Assembly: GCA_025927665.1 (NCBI GenBank)
Contig: JAICKZ010000190.1
Coordinates: 1 to 6,334, forward strand
Reading direction: 5' to 3'
Length of the DNA stretch: 6,334 bases
Origin: Steroidobacteraceae bacterium
Lineage (GTDB): Bacteria > Pseudomonadota > Gammaproteobacteria > Steroidobacterales > Steroidobacteraceae
The notes below the pieces were generated by a model, which worked only from the letters and a program-made list of their open reading frames with translations, made no database searches and was not told the DNA's origin. This document shows, in pieces, positions 5,879 through 6,334 of the stretch (position 1 is its first letter; each line of letters starts with the position of its first letter). The translations under genes and the position numbers were made by a program.

Positions 5879-6253
5879 ATGGTCCCTAATGCTGTAACCG
5901 ATCTCAAAGCATTTGTACCGGCAAAAGATTTCGAACTTTCGATGCGGTTTTATACGGACTTAGGTTTTACAACCAACTGGAGCAATGCGGAGATTGCAGA
6001 ATTGCAGATTGGTTCATTCCGCTTCCTGTTACAAAAATTCTATGTCGAACAACATGCTGGCAATTTCATGATGAGTTTGACGGTAGAAGAAGCAGACGCA
6101 TGGTGGAAACATATTCAGCACCTGGATTTGGCCAAGAAATATCCCGGCATCATGTGCAAACCGCCAGAGATGCAACCTTGGGGAATTCGGGTGCTTTATT
6201 TAAGTGATCCCACTGGAGTGCTTTGGCACATCACGGATTTAAGCAAGTCGTGA
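5879..6253 (+). CDS. VOC-superfamily (glyoxalase/dioxygenase-like) protein
   Basis: Protein of 124 residues with a single VOC module pair: a first strand and helix LKAFVPAKDFELSMRFYTDLGF (9-30), a strand AELQIGSFRFLLQ (40-52), then MMSLTVEEADAWW and the closing strand WGIRVLYLSDPTGVLWHITD (101-120). Where metal-dependent glyoxalases usually end in a Glu ligand (DPDGNLLE-type), this protein has His (DPTGVLWHI), and the first strand lacks the usual His, so classical glyoxalase I chemistry is unlikely. It may bind a ligand or drug, or use a different site. The frame is open upstream to GTG 5846 with ATGs at 5852, 5855 and 5873. ATG 5879 is preferred because AAGAG (5866-5870) lies eight bases before it and the protein then starts near the first strand. 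It is the last gene of the predicted operon; no terminator is visible in the 81 bp that follow. Confidence 0.88.
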   Translation: MVPNAVTDLKAFVPAKDFELSMRFYTDLGFTTNWSNAEIAELQIGSFRFLLQKFYVEQHAGNFMMSLTVEEADAWWKHIQHLDLAKKYPGIMCKPPEMQPWGIRVLYLSDPTGVLWHITDLSKS

Positions 6254-6334
6254 ATAGAGTCCGATTTTATTAAGTCCTTTTATTCATGTTAGATTTTATA
6301 TCACATAGATTACAAGAGTGACATTGAAGTCAGA

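Noticed and set aside
3953..6048. TGTCGA boxes inside coding regions at 3953-3958, 5109-5114 and 6043-6048
   Set aside because: None has a CGACTA-like box at 16-18 nt downstream, and all are explained by the protein-coding sequence.

Overview
The window looks like an accessory or regulatory stretch of a mid-GC proteobacterial chromosome, most likely gammaproteobacterial. This is inferred from protein character, Shine-Dalgarno use and a dispersed GAGCTTGTCGAACCA-type repeat. No RNA gene, phage gene, transposase or CRISPR array is visible, so the host cannot be named more closely.

Left part (1-2650): three genes with no obvious shared job. The first is a plus-strand AraC-family regulator with a GyrI-like effector domain (start taken at 99, stop at 959). 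Convergent with it is a minus-strand helical protein gene (1646 to 978). It is one continuous reading frame broken by a single in-frame amber codon at 1464-1466, and its second part carries an R-N-x4-H motif like that of HEPN proteins. Last is a minus-strand DoxX-like polytopic membrane protein (2650 to 1829).

Right part (2813-6253): a compact plus-strand module. It has an ECF42-type RNA polymerase sigma factor with a long C-terminal extension (2813-4075), a gap of about 345 bp, two YCII-related proteins each with the DGPFAETKE signature (4442-4816 and 4918-5340), and two VOC-superfamily proteins (5389-5865 and 5879-6253). The linkage of ECF42 sigma factors to DGPF proteins is established; this locus adds two closely spaced VOC genes.

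The strongest non-coding signal is a pair of nearly identical promoter-like elements, TGTCGA-N17-CGACTAA, one upstream of each DGPF gene (4242-4271 and 4834-4863). Both spacers are exactly 17 nt and their sequences differ. No other TGTCGA in the window has this partner. The simplest model is that the ECF42 sigma factor transcribes DGPF1 from the first site, and DGPF2 plus both VOC genes from the second. A 34-codon ORF in the leader of DGPF1 stops one base before the DGPF1 start codon. The signal that activates the sigma factor and the substrates of the four small proteins cannot be read from the sequence.
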